DNA from: Tistrella mobilis
GTDB taxonomy: Bacteria > Pseudomonadota > Alphaproteobacteria > Tistrellales > Tistrellaceae
Direction: 5' to 3'
DNA: 64,000 nt
Assembly: GCF_039634785.1 (NCBI RefSeq)
Contig: NZ_JBBIAB010000015.1
Span: forward strand, 1-64,000
Part shown: positions 54,547 to 62,610 of the stretch, one piece after another
Layout: every line of letters begins with the position of its first letter
Position numbering within the stretch: the stretch's first letter is position 1
Notes under the pieces: model-generated
Database searches by the model: none
What the model was told of the DNA's origin: nothing
What the model saw: only the letters and a program-made list of their open reading frames with translations
Translations under genes and position numbers: made by a program

Positions 54547-55374
54547 TCAGAGCAGGATGCCGCCGCCGCAGACCAGAACCTGGCCGCTGACGTAGTTGCT
54601 CTCGGGCGCGCAGAACAGATAGACCGCATCCGCCGCCTCGTCCGGCGTGCCGGCGCGGCCGAGCGGGATCAGCTGGGCCATGGTGTCGAGCAGCTGATGC
54701 TGCACGCCGACCTTGATCTCGCGGCCATCGACATCGATGGTCGCCTGTTCCTTTTCGATCGCCTGGGTCAGACGGGTGGCGATCAGGCCGAAGGCGACGC
54801 AGTTCACATTCACCTTGTAGCGGCCCCATTCCTTGCACAGCGTGCGGGTCATGCCGACCAGCGCCGCCTTGGCCGAGGAATAGCTGACCTGGCCGGCATT
54901 GCCGTAGAGACCGGCGATCGACGAGATGTTGACCACCTTGCGGAAGACCTCGCGCCCCTCCTGCGCCTCGCGCTTGGAGAAGATGCGGATCGGCTCGGCG
55001 GCGGCCCGCAGGATGCGGAACGGCGCCGTCAGATGGACGTCGATCATCGCCTGGAACTGCTCGTCGGTCATCTTCTGGATGGTCGAGTCCCAGGTATAGC
55101 CGGCATTGTTGACGATGATGTCGAGCCCGCCGAAGCCCTCGACCGCGGTGTTCACGAAGCGGGTGCCGAAATCCTCGGCCGCCACATTGCCGGCGCAGAT
55201 CAGGGCTTCGCCGCCCATCGCGCGGATCTCGGCAGCCACCGCCTCGGCCGGCGCCTCGTCGAGGTCGTTGATCACGACCTTCGCCCCCTCGCTCGCCAGC
55301 TTGAGGGCGATGGAGCGGCCGATGCCGCGGCCGGATCCGGAAACCAGCGCGACCTTGCCGTCGAGCTTGCCCAT
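54547..55374 (-). CDS. SDR oxidoreductase, 3-hydroxyacyl-CoA dehydrogenase/FabG-like
   Basis: A 275-residue SDR. It has the cofactor motif SGSGRGIGRSIALKLA (G-x3-G-x-G), NNAG, catalytic Ser in NISSIAG, and Y-x3-K in SYSSAKAA. It has about 20 residues more than FabG, near residues 120-135 and 205-225. In this cluster it likely oxidises 3-hydroxyacyl-CoA in a beta-oxidation-like route. Confidence 0.88.
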   Translation of the reverse strand: MGKLDGKVALVSGSGRGIGRSIALKLASEGAKVVINDLDEAPAEAVAAEIRAMGGEALICAGNVAAEDFGTRFVNTAVEGFGGLDIIVNNAGYTWDSTIQKMTDEQFQAMIDVHLTAPFRILRAAAEPIRIFSKREAQEGREVFRKVVNISSIAGLYGNAGQVSYSSAKAALVGMTRTLCKEWGRYKVNVNCVAFGLIATRLTQAIEKEQATIDVDGREIKVGVQHQLLDTMAQLIPLGRAGTPDEAADAVYLFCAPESNYVSGQVLVCGGGILL

Positions 55375-55436
55375 CTTGACGTCACTCCCGATATTTTCTG
55401 AGGTTTTTTGAAAAGGGCAGACAGGCCCGGGCCGGA

Positions 55437-55823
55437 TCAGCCGGCGGCGATCAGCGCTTCGCCCTGCACCTTCACCTGGCCGTTCTGGTCGCGGACGGTC
55501 ACGTCCAGCCGGCGGTCGCCGGCCTCGGTGACGCCGGTCTCCACCGCTTCGACCGTCAGGCGGTCGTGGACCTGGGTGATGGCGGTGAAACGCACGCCAT
55601 AGGACTTAAGACGCGAGAGCGGCACGGCCCCGGTCACGGCTCGGGCGGCGAGCCCCATGACCAGCATGCCGTGGGCGAAGACGTCGGGGAAACCGGCGGC
55701 CTTCGCAAAGTCGATATCGATATGGATCGGGTTATGGTCACCCGAGGCGCCGCCATAAAGCGCCAGCTGCGTGCGGGTGATCGGCGGCATCTCGGCCACC
55801 ACCCGAATCGGTTCACCGCTCAT
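55437..55823 (-). CDS. MaoC-like enoyl-CoA hydratase
   Basis: A 128-residue hot-dog protein with the hydratase-2 motif YGGASGDHNPIHIDIDFA (catalytic Asp and His). The start overlaps the stop of the next dehydratase subunit (ATGA). The pair probably forms one heteromeric hydratase, as in SCP-x/steroid-type clusters. Confidence 0.88.
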   Translation of the reverse strand: MSGEPIRVVAEMPPITRTQLALYGGASGDHNPIHIDIDFAKAAGFPDVFAHGMLVMGLAARAVTGAVPLSRLKSYGVRFTAITQVHDRLTVEAVETGVTEAGDRRLDVTVRDQNGQVKVQGEALIAAG

Positions 55824-56287
55824 GCCGCACCTCCGGCCACGGGATTGCGGATCACGGTCACCTGCCGCACATCGGCGACATGGGCACCGTCCGACACCCG
55901 CTCGACCCGGATCTCCTCGACCAGGAATTCGAGCGCGCCGCCCTTGCGGTCGAAGATGTCGGCGATCCGGCCGATGAAGCGGATCTCGTCGCCCGCCACC
56001 ACCGGCTCGTGATAGGTGAAGCTCTGCTCGCCATGCAGCACGGTGCCGAGATCGACCCCCAGCTCGTCGAGCAGGGCATAGGGCTCGGGCGCATCCAGCA
56101 TGCGCAGGCAGAACAGATAGGTGGGCGGGATGGGACAGTCGCGATAGCCGGCGGCCTGCGCCGCGGCCGTATCGTGGTGGATCGGGCTGGTCTCGCCGAT
56201 CGCATTCAGAAAGAACCGCAGACGGCCGCGTTCGACCGTCGCGGTAACGGGCGGGAGAACCCGCCCGATCGCCGCTCTATCGAGCAT
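55820..56287 (-). CDS. FAS1-like/MaoC N-terminal dehydratase subunit
   Basis: A 155-residue hot-dog protein (ETSPIHHDTAAAQAAGYRD, PPTYLF, GEQSFTYHEPVVAGDEI). This family often lacks the full catalytic dyad and pairs with a MaoC subunit, here the adjacent downstream gene. Confidence 0.85.
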   Translation of the reverse strand: MLDRAAIGRVLPPVTATVERGRLRFFLNAIGETSPIHHDTAAAQAAGYRDCPIPPTYLFCLRMLDAPEPYALLDELGVDLGTVLHGEQSFTYHEPVVAGDEIRFIGRIADIFDRKGGALEFLVEEIRVERVSDGAHVADVRQVTVIRNPVAGGAA

Positions 56288-56317
56288 GGATGATCATCCT
56301 CTCCTGCTCGATGCCGG

Positions 56318-57499
56318 TCAGGCGCGGTCGTAAAGCGAGATGACGCAGGCGCCGCCCAGACCCAGATTGTGCTGAAGCGCGATCTTCGCGCCCTCCACCT
56401 GGCGCGGACCGGCCTGGCCGCGCAGCTGCCAGACCAGTTCGGCGCACTGGGCAAGGCCGGTCGCGCCCAGCGGATGCCCCTTGGAGATCAGCCCGCCCGA
56501 GGGGTTGGTGACGACGCGGCCGCCATAGGTGTTGTCGCCGTCCATGATGAACTTCTCGGCCGTGCCCTCGGGCGTCAGCCGGAGCGCTTCGTACGAGATC
56601 AGCTCGTTGGCGGTGAAGCAGTCATGCATCTCCACCACGCTCACATCCATCGGGTCGACGCCGGTCTGCTCGTAGACCGCATCGGCCGCGGCGCGGGCCA
56701 TGTCGTAGCCCACCGCCTTCATCATGCTCTTCTCGCCGAAGCTGGACGGGAAGTCGGTGGTCATCACCTGGGCGCGCAGGCGGATGGCGTCGGTCAGCCC
56801 GTGCTTGCGGGCGAAGGCTTCGGAGACGACCACCGCCGCCGCGGCACCGCAGGTCGGCGGGCAGCACTGCAGGCGGGTGAGCGGCCCGTACATGTGCTTG
56901 GAAGCCAGCACCTCTTCCACCGAGGTCGGCGTGCGGAAGATCGCCCGCTCGTTATGCTCGGCATGGCGGCGCGCCTTCACCGAGATCATCGCGAAAGCCG
57001 CGTCGCTCGCGCCGTATTTCTGCTGGTATTCCTTGCCGGCGCCGCCGAACAGGCGGATGGCCATCGGCGCCTCGGCGGCGGGGTCGAATTCCTTGGCGAC
57101 CTCGATGAACTTCGCCATCGGGCTCGGCCGGTCCTGATAGACGTCGGCGAGCGCACCCGGAACCATCTGCTCGAAGCCAAGCGCCAGCACGCAATCCGCC
57201 GCCCCCGAGGCCACGGCCTGCCGCGCCAGGAACAGCGCCGACGAGCCGGTCGAGCAGTTGTTGTTGACGTTCACCACCGGGATGCCGGACATGCCGACCT
57301 CGTAGAGCGCCGCCTGACCGCAGGTGCTGTCGCCATAGACATAACCGACATAGGCCTGCTGGATCTGGTCGTAGCCGATGCCGGCATCGGCCAGGGCCTG
57401 ACGGGCGGCTTCGGCCCCCATATCGCTATAGGGCGCGCTGGTGCCCGGCTTCACGAACGGGATCATGCCGACGCCCGCGATCCTCACGCTCTCGACCAT
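56318..57499 (-). CDS. thiolase, SCP-x/lipid-transfer type
   Basis: A 393-residue thiolase-fold enzyme: nucleophile Cys in NVNNNCSTGSSAL, VEMHDCFTANELISYE, and GGLISKGHPLGATGLAQ with the catalytic His. It lacks the C-terminal Cys-Gly motif of classic thiolases, as SCP-x types do. It should release acetyl- or propionyl-CoA from a 3-ketoacyl-CoA, perhaps of a branched or ring-bearing side chain. First gene of the minus-strand operon, facing the TetR gene. Confidence 0.9.
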   Translation of the reverse strand: MVESVRIAGVGMIPFVKPGTSAPYSDMGAEAARQALADAGIGYDQIQQAYVGYVYGDSTCGQAALYEVGMSGIPVVNVNNNCSTGSSALFLARQAVASGAADCVLALGFEQMVPGALADVYQDRPSPMAKFIEVAKEFDPAAEAPMAIRLFGGAGKEYQQKYGASDAAFAMISVKARRHAEHNERAIFRTPTSVEEVLASKHMYGPLTRLQCCPPTCGAAAAVVVSEAFARKHGLTDAIRLRAQVMTTDFPSSFGEKSMMKAVGYDMARAAADAVYEQTGVDPMDVSVVEMHDCFTANELISYEALRLTPEGTAEKFIMDGDNTYGGRVVTNPSGGLISKGHPLGATGLAQCAELVWQLRGQAGPRQVEGAKIALQHNLGLGGACVISLYDRA

Positions 57500-57551
57500 A
57501 ATGAGCTTTCCTCGCCTGTTGGGGGGGGAACGACTGCCCTCAAGGCTCGCC

Positions 57552-57613
57552 GTCCTTGGGATGACCGGGTCCTTGGGATGACTGGCCCCTTGGGTGATCG
57601 GGCCCTTGACCGG
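57552..57613. repeat. 17-bp tandem repeat, about 3.6 copies
   Basis: Units begin at 57552, 57569, 57586 and 57603 (partial). The first two, GTCCTTGGGATGACCGG and GTCCTTGGGATGACTGG, differ at one base; the third and the partial unit are more diverged. It lies in the gap upstream of the thiolase gene. Confidence 0.75.
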
Positions 57614-57666
57614 ACTTGTGGACAGGCCCGGCGGCCGGTCGCCGCGACGGGCATGGACATTTTCTT

Positions 57667-57680
57667 TTACCCATGGGTAA
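57667..57680. promoter_or_regulatory. perfect palindrome, probable TetR operator
   Basis: TTACCCATGGGTAA is a 14-bp perfect palindrome midway between the divergent thiolase operon and the TetR gene. Size and symmetry fit a TetR-family dimer site. The flanking T-rich and GATACC sequence could be a -10. The 57500-57848 gap otherwise holds only the 17-bp repeats. Confidence 0.65.
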
Positions 57681-57848
57681 GATACCGAATACGAAGTCGG
57701 GCCGTCAATCGTCCGGATTGTGATGCGCGGCCGTTCCGATCCGGGGCCGGTCGTGCGATCATCCCCCCGGATCTGCCCACCGGCCCGCTCCGGCGGTTTC
57801 CGGAGGGCGGCGACCCCAGGCCCGTGCAGCAGAGAGATCAGACCCCCC

Positions 57849-58469
57849 GTGCAGATCGAGATTCCCGCCTCCCCCTGGAAGCCCGCCGCCGAACGCCAGC
57901 GCGACCGCGATGCCAAGCGTGATGCGGTGCTGCGCACGGCGGCGCGGCTGTTCGTCGAGAACGGCTTCCACCGGACCAAGATGGCGGACGTGGCCGAGCA
58001 GCTGCACATCACCAAGCCTGCGCTCTACCACTATTTCCGTAACAAGGAAGACATCCTCTACGCCTGCTATCAGCTGGGCGGAGAGCTGATCGAAGCCGAG
58101 CTTGCCGGTGTCGATGATGCGGGCAAGCGCGGGCTGGACCGGGCGGTCGCCTTCCTCAGGGCCTATACGCTGAACATGACCGCCGATTTCGGCATGTGTC
58201 TGGTCAGCGTCGACGATCGCGACCTGGCGCCCGACAGCCGGCGCAAGGTCCGCGACTGGAAGCGGTCGATCGATACCAGGCTGCGCGGCTATATCGCCCA
58301 GGGCGTCGCCGACGGCTCGATCCGCGAGGTCGATATCCGCATCGCCGCCTTCCTGCTGGCCGGTGCGGTCAACTGGGTCGGCCAGTGGTTCCGCGAAGGC
58401 GGCCCGCGCACGGCCGAAGAGATCGCCGACGTCATGGCAGACATGGCGCGGCACGCGCTGGCACGCTAG
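57849..58469 (+). CDS. TetR-family regulator of the acyl-CoA cluster
   Basis: A 206-residue protein. N-terminal HTH: ARLFVENGFHRTKMADVAEQ then ITKPALYHYFRNKEDIL. The C-terminal ligand domain fits the acyl-CoA-responsive KstR2/FadR-like group. I chose a GTG start (VQIEIPASPWKPA); longer in-frame starts add a segment with no family likeness. It likely represses the flanking operons through the palindrome at 57667, released by an acyl-CoA ester. Confidence 0.85.
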   Translation: MQIEIPASPWKPAAERQRDRDAKRDAVLRTAARLFVENGFHRTKMADVAEQLHITKPALYHYFRNKEDILYACYQLGGELIEAELAGVDDAGKRGLDRAVAFLRAYTLNMTADFGMCLVSVDDRDLAPDSRRKVRDWKRSIDTRLRGYIAQGVADGSIREVDIRIAAFLLAGAVNWVGQWFREGGPRTAEEIADVMADMARHALAR

Positions 58470-58591
58470 GGCCCGGGCGGCGGCCCGCCGCCCTGCCCTC
58501 TTCCCCCGTGCCGGCGTTCCTGCCCGATCCGCCCGATAAAGAAGTGCGGACGGCATACCGGAGGCAACGCTCAAACCCACTGGGAGGATAT

Positions 58592-60151
58592 ATGGGCATC
58601 ACATCAGGGCTCCGACGGACGATCGCCATTGCCCGCGATCGGACCTCGACGATCTGCGCCGGCCGCACCCGCAGCTGGGGCGAAACCGCCGACCGCGTCG
58701 CCCGCATCGCCGGCGCCTTCCGGGCGCTGGGGGTGGAGGATGGCGACCGCGTCGCGCTGCTGACGCTGAACTCCGACCGCTATATCGAATTCTACCTCGC
58801 CACCCCCTGGGCGGGCGCGGTGATCGTGCCGCTGAACATCCGCTGGAGCCGCGCCGAGAATGCCGACGCGATCGAGGATTGCGGCGCCAGCCTGCTGATC
58901 GTCGACGACGCCTTCGCCGAGATGGGCCGGGCGATCGCGGCGGCCTCGGGCTCGCAATTCGCCCTGATCTATGCCGGCGACGGCCCGGCGCCCGAAGACA
59001 TGCCCCATATCGAGGATCTGATCCGGAACCATGATCCGATCCCCGATGCCGAACGCAGCGGCGACGATCTGTTCGGCATCTTCTATACCGGCGGCACCAC
59101 CGGCCGCTCCAAAGGGGTGATGCTGTCGCACGAGAACATCATCTCCAACAGCCTGCATTCCCTGGCCGAAGGCCTGTTTCCCGACGGCACGGTCTATCTG
59201 CACAGCGCGCCAATGTTCCATCTGGCCGACGGGGCTGCGACCTTCTCCCTACTGATGAAGGGGGAACCGCATGTGATCATCCCCTCCTTCACGCCCGAAG
59301 GCGTGATGAAGGCGATCCAGGAGCACAAGGTGACCTCGGCCCTGCTGGTGCCGACCATGATCCAGATGCTGGTCGACCACCCGGCGATCGGCAATTACGA
59401 CCTCTCCTCGATGAAGCGGATCATCTATGGCGCCGCCCCGATCACCGAGGCCGTGCTCGACCGCGCCACGGCGAAGCTGCCCGGGGTCGAGTTCATGCAG
59501 GCCTATGGCATGACCGAGCTTTCCCCCGTCGCCACCCTGCTCCACCCGCAGGAACATGTGGGCGAAAGCCGGGCCAAAGGCCGCCACCGCTCGGCCGGCC
59601 GGGCGGTGATCGGCTGCGAGGTGCGCATCGTCGATGCCGACGACCGGCCGGTGCCGGTGGGCGAGGTCGGCGAGGTGGTCGTGCGCGGCCGCAATGTGAT
59701 GATGGGCTATTGGGAACGCCCGGAAGAAACCGCCAAGGCGATCGTCGACGGCTGGATGCACACCGGCGACGGCGCGCGCATGGACGAGGACGGCTTCATC
59801 TACATCGTCGACCGGGTGAAGGACATGATCATCTCCGGCGGCGAGAACGTCTATTCTCTGGAGGTCGAAAACGTCGTCGCCCGCCATCCGGACGTCGCCC
59901 AATGCGCGGTGATCGGCATCCCCGACGAGCATTGGGGCGAAATCGTCCATGCCGTAGTGGTGCCGAAATCTGACGCCCGCCCCACGGCCGAAGAGATCAT
60001 CGCCTTCTGCAAGCAGCACATCGCCGGCTATAAATGCCCGCGCAGCGTCGAAATCCGCGACGAACCGCTGCCCATGTCCGGCGCCGGCAAGATCCTGAAG
60101 CGGGATCTGCGCAAGCCCTATTGGGAAGGGCGGGACCGGCGGGTGAACTGA
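58592..60151 (+). CDS. acyl-CoA synthetase (AMP-forming)
   Basis: A 519-residue ANL-superfamily ligase activating a carboxylic acid to its CoA thioester. ATP P-loop FYTGGTTGRSKGVMLSH; A5 motif QAYGMTELSP; A7 WMHTGDGARMDEDGF; A8 DRVKDMIISGGENVYSLEVE; catalytic Lys in SGAGKILKRDLR. GGGAGG precedes the ATG. It probably supplies substrate to the divergent oxidation operon. The acid is not identifiable. Confidence 0.92.
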   Translation: MGITSGLRRTIAIARDRTSTICAGRTRSWGETADRVARIAGAFRALGVEDGDRVALLTLNSDRYIEFYLATPWAGAVIVPLNIRWSRAENADAIEDCGASLLIVDDAFAEMGRAIAAASGSQFALIYAGDGPAPEDMPHIEDLIRNHDPIPDAERSGDDLFGIFYTGGTTGRSKGVMLSHENIISNSLHSLAEGLFPDGTVYLHSAPMFHLADGAATFSLLMKGEPHVIIPSFTPEGVMKAIQEHKVTSALLVPTMIQMLVDHPAIGNYDLSSMKRIIYGAAPITEAVLDRATAKLPGVEFMQAYGMTELSPVATLLHPQEHVGESRAKGRHRSAGRAVIGCEVRIVDADDRPVPVGEVGEVVVRGRNVMMGYWERPEETAKAIVDGWMHTGDGARMDEDGFIYIVDRVKDMIISGGENVYSLEVENVVARHPDVAQCAVIGIPDEHWGEIVHAVVVPKSDARPTAEEIIAFCKQHIAGYKCPRSVEIRDEPLPMSGAGKILKRDLRKPYWEGRDRRVN

Positions 60152-60171
60152 GGTCGATCACATCACTTGTG

Positions 60172-60218
60172 CCTCCCGCCGCCGGAGATCATATACCTGG
60201 TCAGCCAGCGGCGGGAGG
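60172..60218 (+). promoter_or_regulatory. hairpin occluding a ribosome binding site
   Basis: CCTCCCGCCGC (60172-60182) and GCGGCGGGAGG (60208-60218) are perfect 11-bp arms with a 25-nt loop. The 3' arm contains the GGGAGG that serves the mini-ORF at 60224. It could also be a U-less terminator of the acyl-CoA synthetase transcript. Confidence 0.55.
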
Positions 60219-60223
60219 ACAGG

Positions 60224-60388
60224 ATGGTGTCGCGTTCAGATAAGGACCGCATGACGTTCAGGGATTACCTGCTGAGCGGCCCGAAGACGGACAGCTTCGA
60301 CCTGCACCGTGACCGGGATACCGGCCGGGACATATCTCTGGCCGATGACGACCCGGCACCGGCATCACCCGCCCCTCTCACTTCCTGA
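60224..60388 (+). CDS. orphan antitoxin-tail-like small protein
   Basis: A 54-residue protein with a strong Shine-Dalgarno (GGGAGG, 5-nt spacer). The core, MTFRDYLLSGP ... LHRDRDTGRDISL, resembles the toxin-binding tail of Phd/VapB-type antitoxins ('xRDxxxGRDIxL'). It has no N-terminal DNA-binding domain and no toxin gene beside it. The 3' end overlaps the convergent rhodanese gene by 11 bp. Either a free-standing small protein or an antitoxin remnant. Confidence 0.55.
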   Translation: MVSRSDKDRMTFRDYLLSGPKTDSFDLHRDRDTGRDISLADDDPAPASPAPLTS

Positions 60389-60752
60389 CCGGCCCGCCCG
60401 TCGCAGGGTCGGTGGCGATATAGGGCAGGCCCTGGTCCTTCCAGGCGTTCATGCCGCCGGCCATATGGGCGATGCGGTCGAAGCCCGCGGCGGCACAGCG
60501 TTCGGCCATGCGGGTGGAGCGCATGCCCGATCCGCAATGCAGCACGATGCGGCGGCTGTCCTGGGGTGGCAGGAAGCGCGGGTCGAAAAACGCCATGGGC
60601 ATCAGCAGGGCGCCCTCGATATGTTCCACCGCATATTCCTGCGGGGTGCGGACGTCGATCAGCACGATCTCCCCCGTCGCCAGGGCGGCGCGGGTTTCTT
60701 CAGGGGTGTAGGCATCGAATTCGGTGATGCCCAGAATCTCGCGGATCGGCAT
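60378..60752 (-). CDS. rhodanese-like sulfurtransferase
   Basis: A 124-residue single rhodanese domain with DVRTPQEYAVEHIEGALLMP and the active-site loop HCGSGMRS (Cys nucleophile). It moves sulfane sulfur to an unknown acceptor. Short leader LGITEFDAYTPEETRAAL. Confidence 0.9.
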   Translation of the reverse strand: MPIREILGITEFDAYTPEETRAALATGEIVLIDVRTPQEYAVEHIEGALLMPMAFFDPRFLPPQDSRRIVLHCGSGMRSTRMAERCAAAGFDRIAHMAGGMNAWKDQGLPYIATDPATGGPVRK

Positions 60753-60900
60753 GGGACCGGACCTTTCCTGGCTGCGATTGGCTGCCCCTGATCATCTTCA
60801 GATCCGCCGTCCTGTCCTTGCGGAATCTCAAAGCGCGCGCCGGCCTTCCCCGCCAGGATCGGCCATGTCCCGATCCCGCCTGGCCCGAGGGAGGTTCGTC

Positions 60901-61332
60901 ATGCCCGTCACCACCGATGCCGCGATTCGGGCGGCGCTGGACGAAGCCTGGCGGGCGGCGGCCATCGCCGAGGCGGTGATTGCGCGTTTCGGGCCGGTCA
61001 TGCCCTTCCGCAACCTGCTGATGTCGGATTATCTGCATGCCGCCACCCTGATCCGCCTGCTCGTCGCCCGCGGCATGTCTGCCCCGGCGCGCCCGGTTGC
61101 CGCCCCGCCGGCCCTGCCCGCGGATCTGCGGGCCGCCTGCCGGATGGCGGCCGACAACGCCGTGGCGGCGATCGGCGGCTATGAAAGCCGGCTGCTGCCG
61201 GCGGTGCAGGGCGATGCCGAGGCCGGGCCCGTGCTGATGCGCCTCCATGATGCGCTACGCCATGTTCAGCTGCCGGCCCTGCTTCACTGGGCGGAAATGC
61301 ATGGCTGCCCTGCCCCGGCCGCCGCATCCTGA
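60901..61332 (+). CDS. ferritin-like (DUF2202-like) helical protein
   Basis: A 143-residue, all-helical protein: AALDEAWRAAAIAEAVIARF, GPVMPFRNLLMSDYLHAATL, and later RLHDALRHVQLPALLHW. The E...H spacing suits a ferritin-like four-helix bundle of the DUF2202 type, but some usual metal-ligand Glu positions are not evident. GAGGGAGG lies upstream. Function unknown. Confidence 0.6.
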   Translation: MPVTTDAAIRAALDEAWRAAAIAEAVIARFGPVMPFRNLLMSDYLHAATLIRLLVARGMSAPARPVAAPPALPADLRAACRMAADNAVAAIGGYESRLLPAVQGDAEAGPVLMRLHDALRHVQLPALLHWAEMHGCPAPAAAS

Positions 61333-61352
61333 CAGGGAATTCATTTTTGCCA

Positions 61353-61367
61353 TGCTGCATTGCGGCA
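61353..61367 (+). promoter_or_regulatory. PhaR-like motif upstream of the PHA-synthase-like gene
   Basis: TGCTGCATTGCGGCA, a near-palindrome of TGC/GCA triplets, resembles sites bound by the PHA regulator PhaR in Alphaproteobacteria. It lies about 105 bp before the start codon. Confidence 0.4.
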
Positions 61368-61472
61368 TAGACTCGACCCGTCGATGAGATCGTCGAGCCT
61401 CCGCTCCGAACGGCTGCCCCATTTTCGTGGCGCAGCCGGAGACCCGGCGACGCCACGCAAAGGAAGTCGCTC

Positions 61473-62585
61473 ATGTCATCGAAATCCGTCGGATCCGCCA
61501 CCCCCAGCGCCGTCCCCGCCTTCTGGCCGCTCGCCATGGCGAACGACATGCTGCAGCAGGGGCTGGAGCTGTATGCGCGCAATGCGAAATTCGTCGAGGA
61601 AGAGATCCGCATCCACGATGATCTGCGGCCCAAACTCGCCACGCCCAGCCGGCTGCGTCTCGACCTGCGGACCATGGCTCTGCGCGAATATGGCCAGCAG
61701 GGTAAGGGCATCCCCACGCTGGTGAACGCCCCCTATGCCGGCCATACCGCGATGATCGCGGATTATCACCAGGGCCAGAGCCTGGTTGAAACCCTGCTCG
61801 CCAACGGCATCGATCATGTCGCGCTGACCGACTGGAAAAGCGCCACCGCCGATATGAAGGATCTGGAGATCGACGACTATCTGGCCCAGCTGGTGGTCGC
61901 GATCGACGATCTGGGCGGCCGGGTCAATCTGGTCGGCCTCTGCCAGGGCGGCTGGACCTCGGCGATGATCGCCGCCCGCTTCCCCGAGAAGGTGAATTCA
62001 CTGGTGCTGGCCGGGGCGCCGATCGATACCGATGCCGGCGACGGGCCGATCAAACGCATGGCCCATGCCTCGCCGATGGCCTTTTACGAGGATCTGGTGA
62101 AGCTGGGCGGCGGGCTGATGCGCGGCAAGTTCATGCTGCAGGGCTGGAAAAACATGCATCCCGAGCAGCATTACATCCAGTCCCATATCGACCTCTACGA
62201 GCATATCGACGACCCGGCCTATCTGGCCAAGGAAGAGGTCTTCGAAAGCTGGTACGAAAACCCGCTCGACCTGCCCGGGCGCTGGTACCTGCAGGCGATC
62301 CGACTGCTGTTCAAGGAAAACCGTCTGGCGAAGGGCGATTTCATCGCGCTCGGCCGCCGGCTGGACCTGAAGACGATCACCTGCCCGACCTATCTTCTGG
62401 CGGGTGCGGGCGACGACATCACCACGCCGGAACAGGTGCTGGACGCGGCGAAATATATCGGCACGCCCGCAGCCGATATCGTGCAGCAGACGGTGCCGGG
62501 CGGGCATATCGGCCTGTTCATGGGCGCCCGCACGCTGAAAGAATACTGGCCGGGGATTGCCCGCTGGATCGCCGGCCGGGACTGA
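61473..62585 (+). CDS. PHA synthase-like alpha/beta hydrolase
   Basis: A 370-residue protein with a PhaC-type lipase box (G-x-C-x-G-G in NLVGLCQGGW), a catalytic Asp in LAGAGDDITTPEQ and His in PGGHIGLFMG. The HTAMIADYHQGQSLVETLL and HVALTDWKSAT blocks are also PhaC-like. It is shorter than class I synthases (about 590) and near class III PhaC (about 355), but no PhaE partner is adjacent. It may be a polymerase-like enzyme or a PHA-related hydrolase. Confidence 0.75.
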   Translation: MSSKSVGSATPSAVPAFWPLAMANDMLQQGLELYARNAKFVEEEIRIHDDLRPKLATPSRLRLDLRTMALREYGQQGKGIPTLVNAPYAGHTAMIADYHQGQSLVETLLANGIDHVALTDWKSATADMKDLEIDDYLAQLVVAIDDLGGRVNLVGLCQGGWTSAMIAARFPEKVNSLVLAGAPIDTDAGDGPIKRMAHASPMAFYEDLVKLGGGLMRGKFMLQGWKNMHPEQHYIQSHIDLYEHIDDPAYLAKEEVFESWYENPLDLPGRWYLQAIRLLFKENRLAKGDFIALGRRLDLKTITCPTYLLAGAGDDITTPEQVLDAAKYIGTPAADIVQQTVPGGHIGLFMGARTLKEYWPGIARWIAGRD

Positions 62586-62610
62586 GCTCCTGCTCAGCCG
62601 GCCCCCTTGT

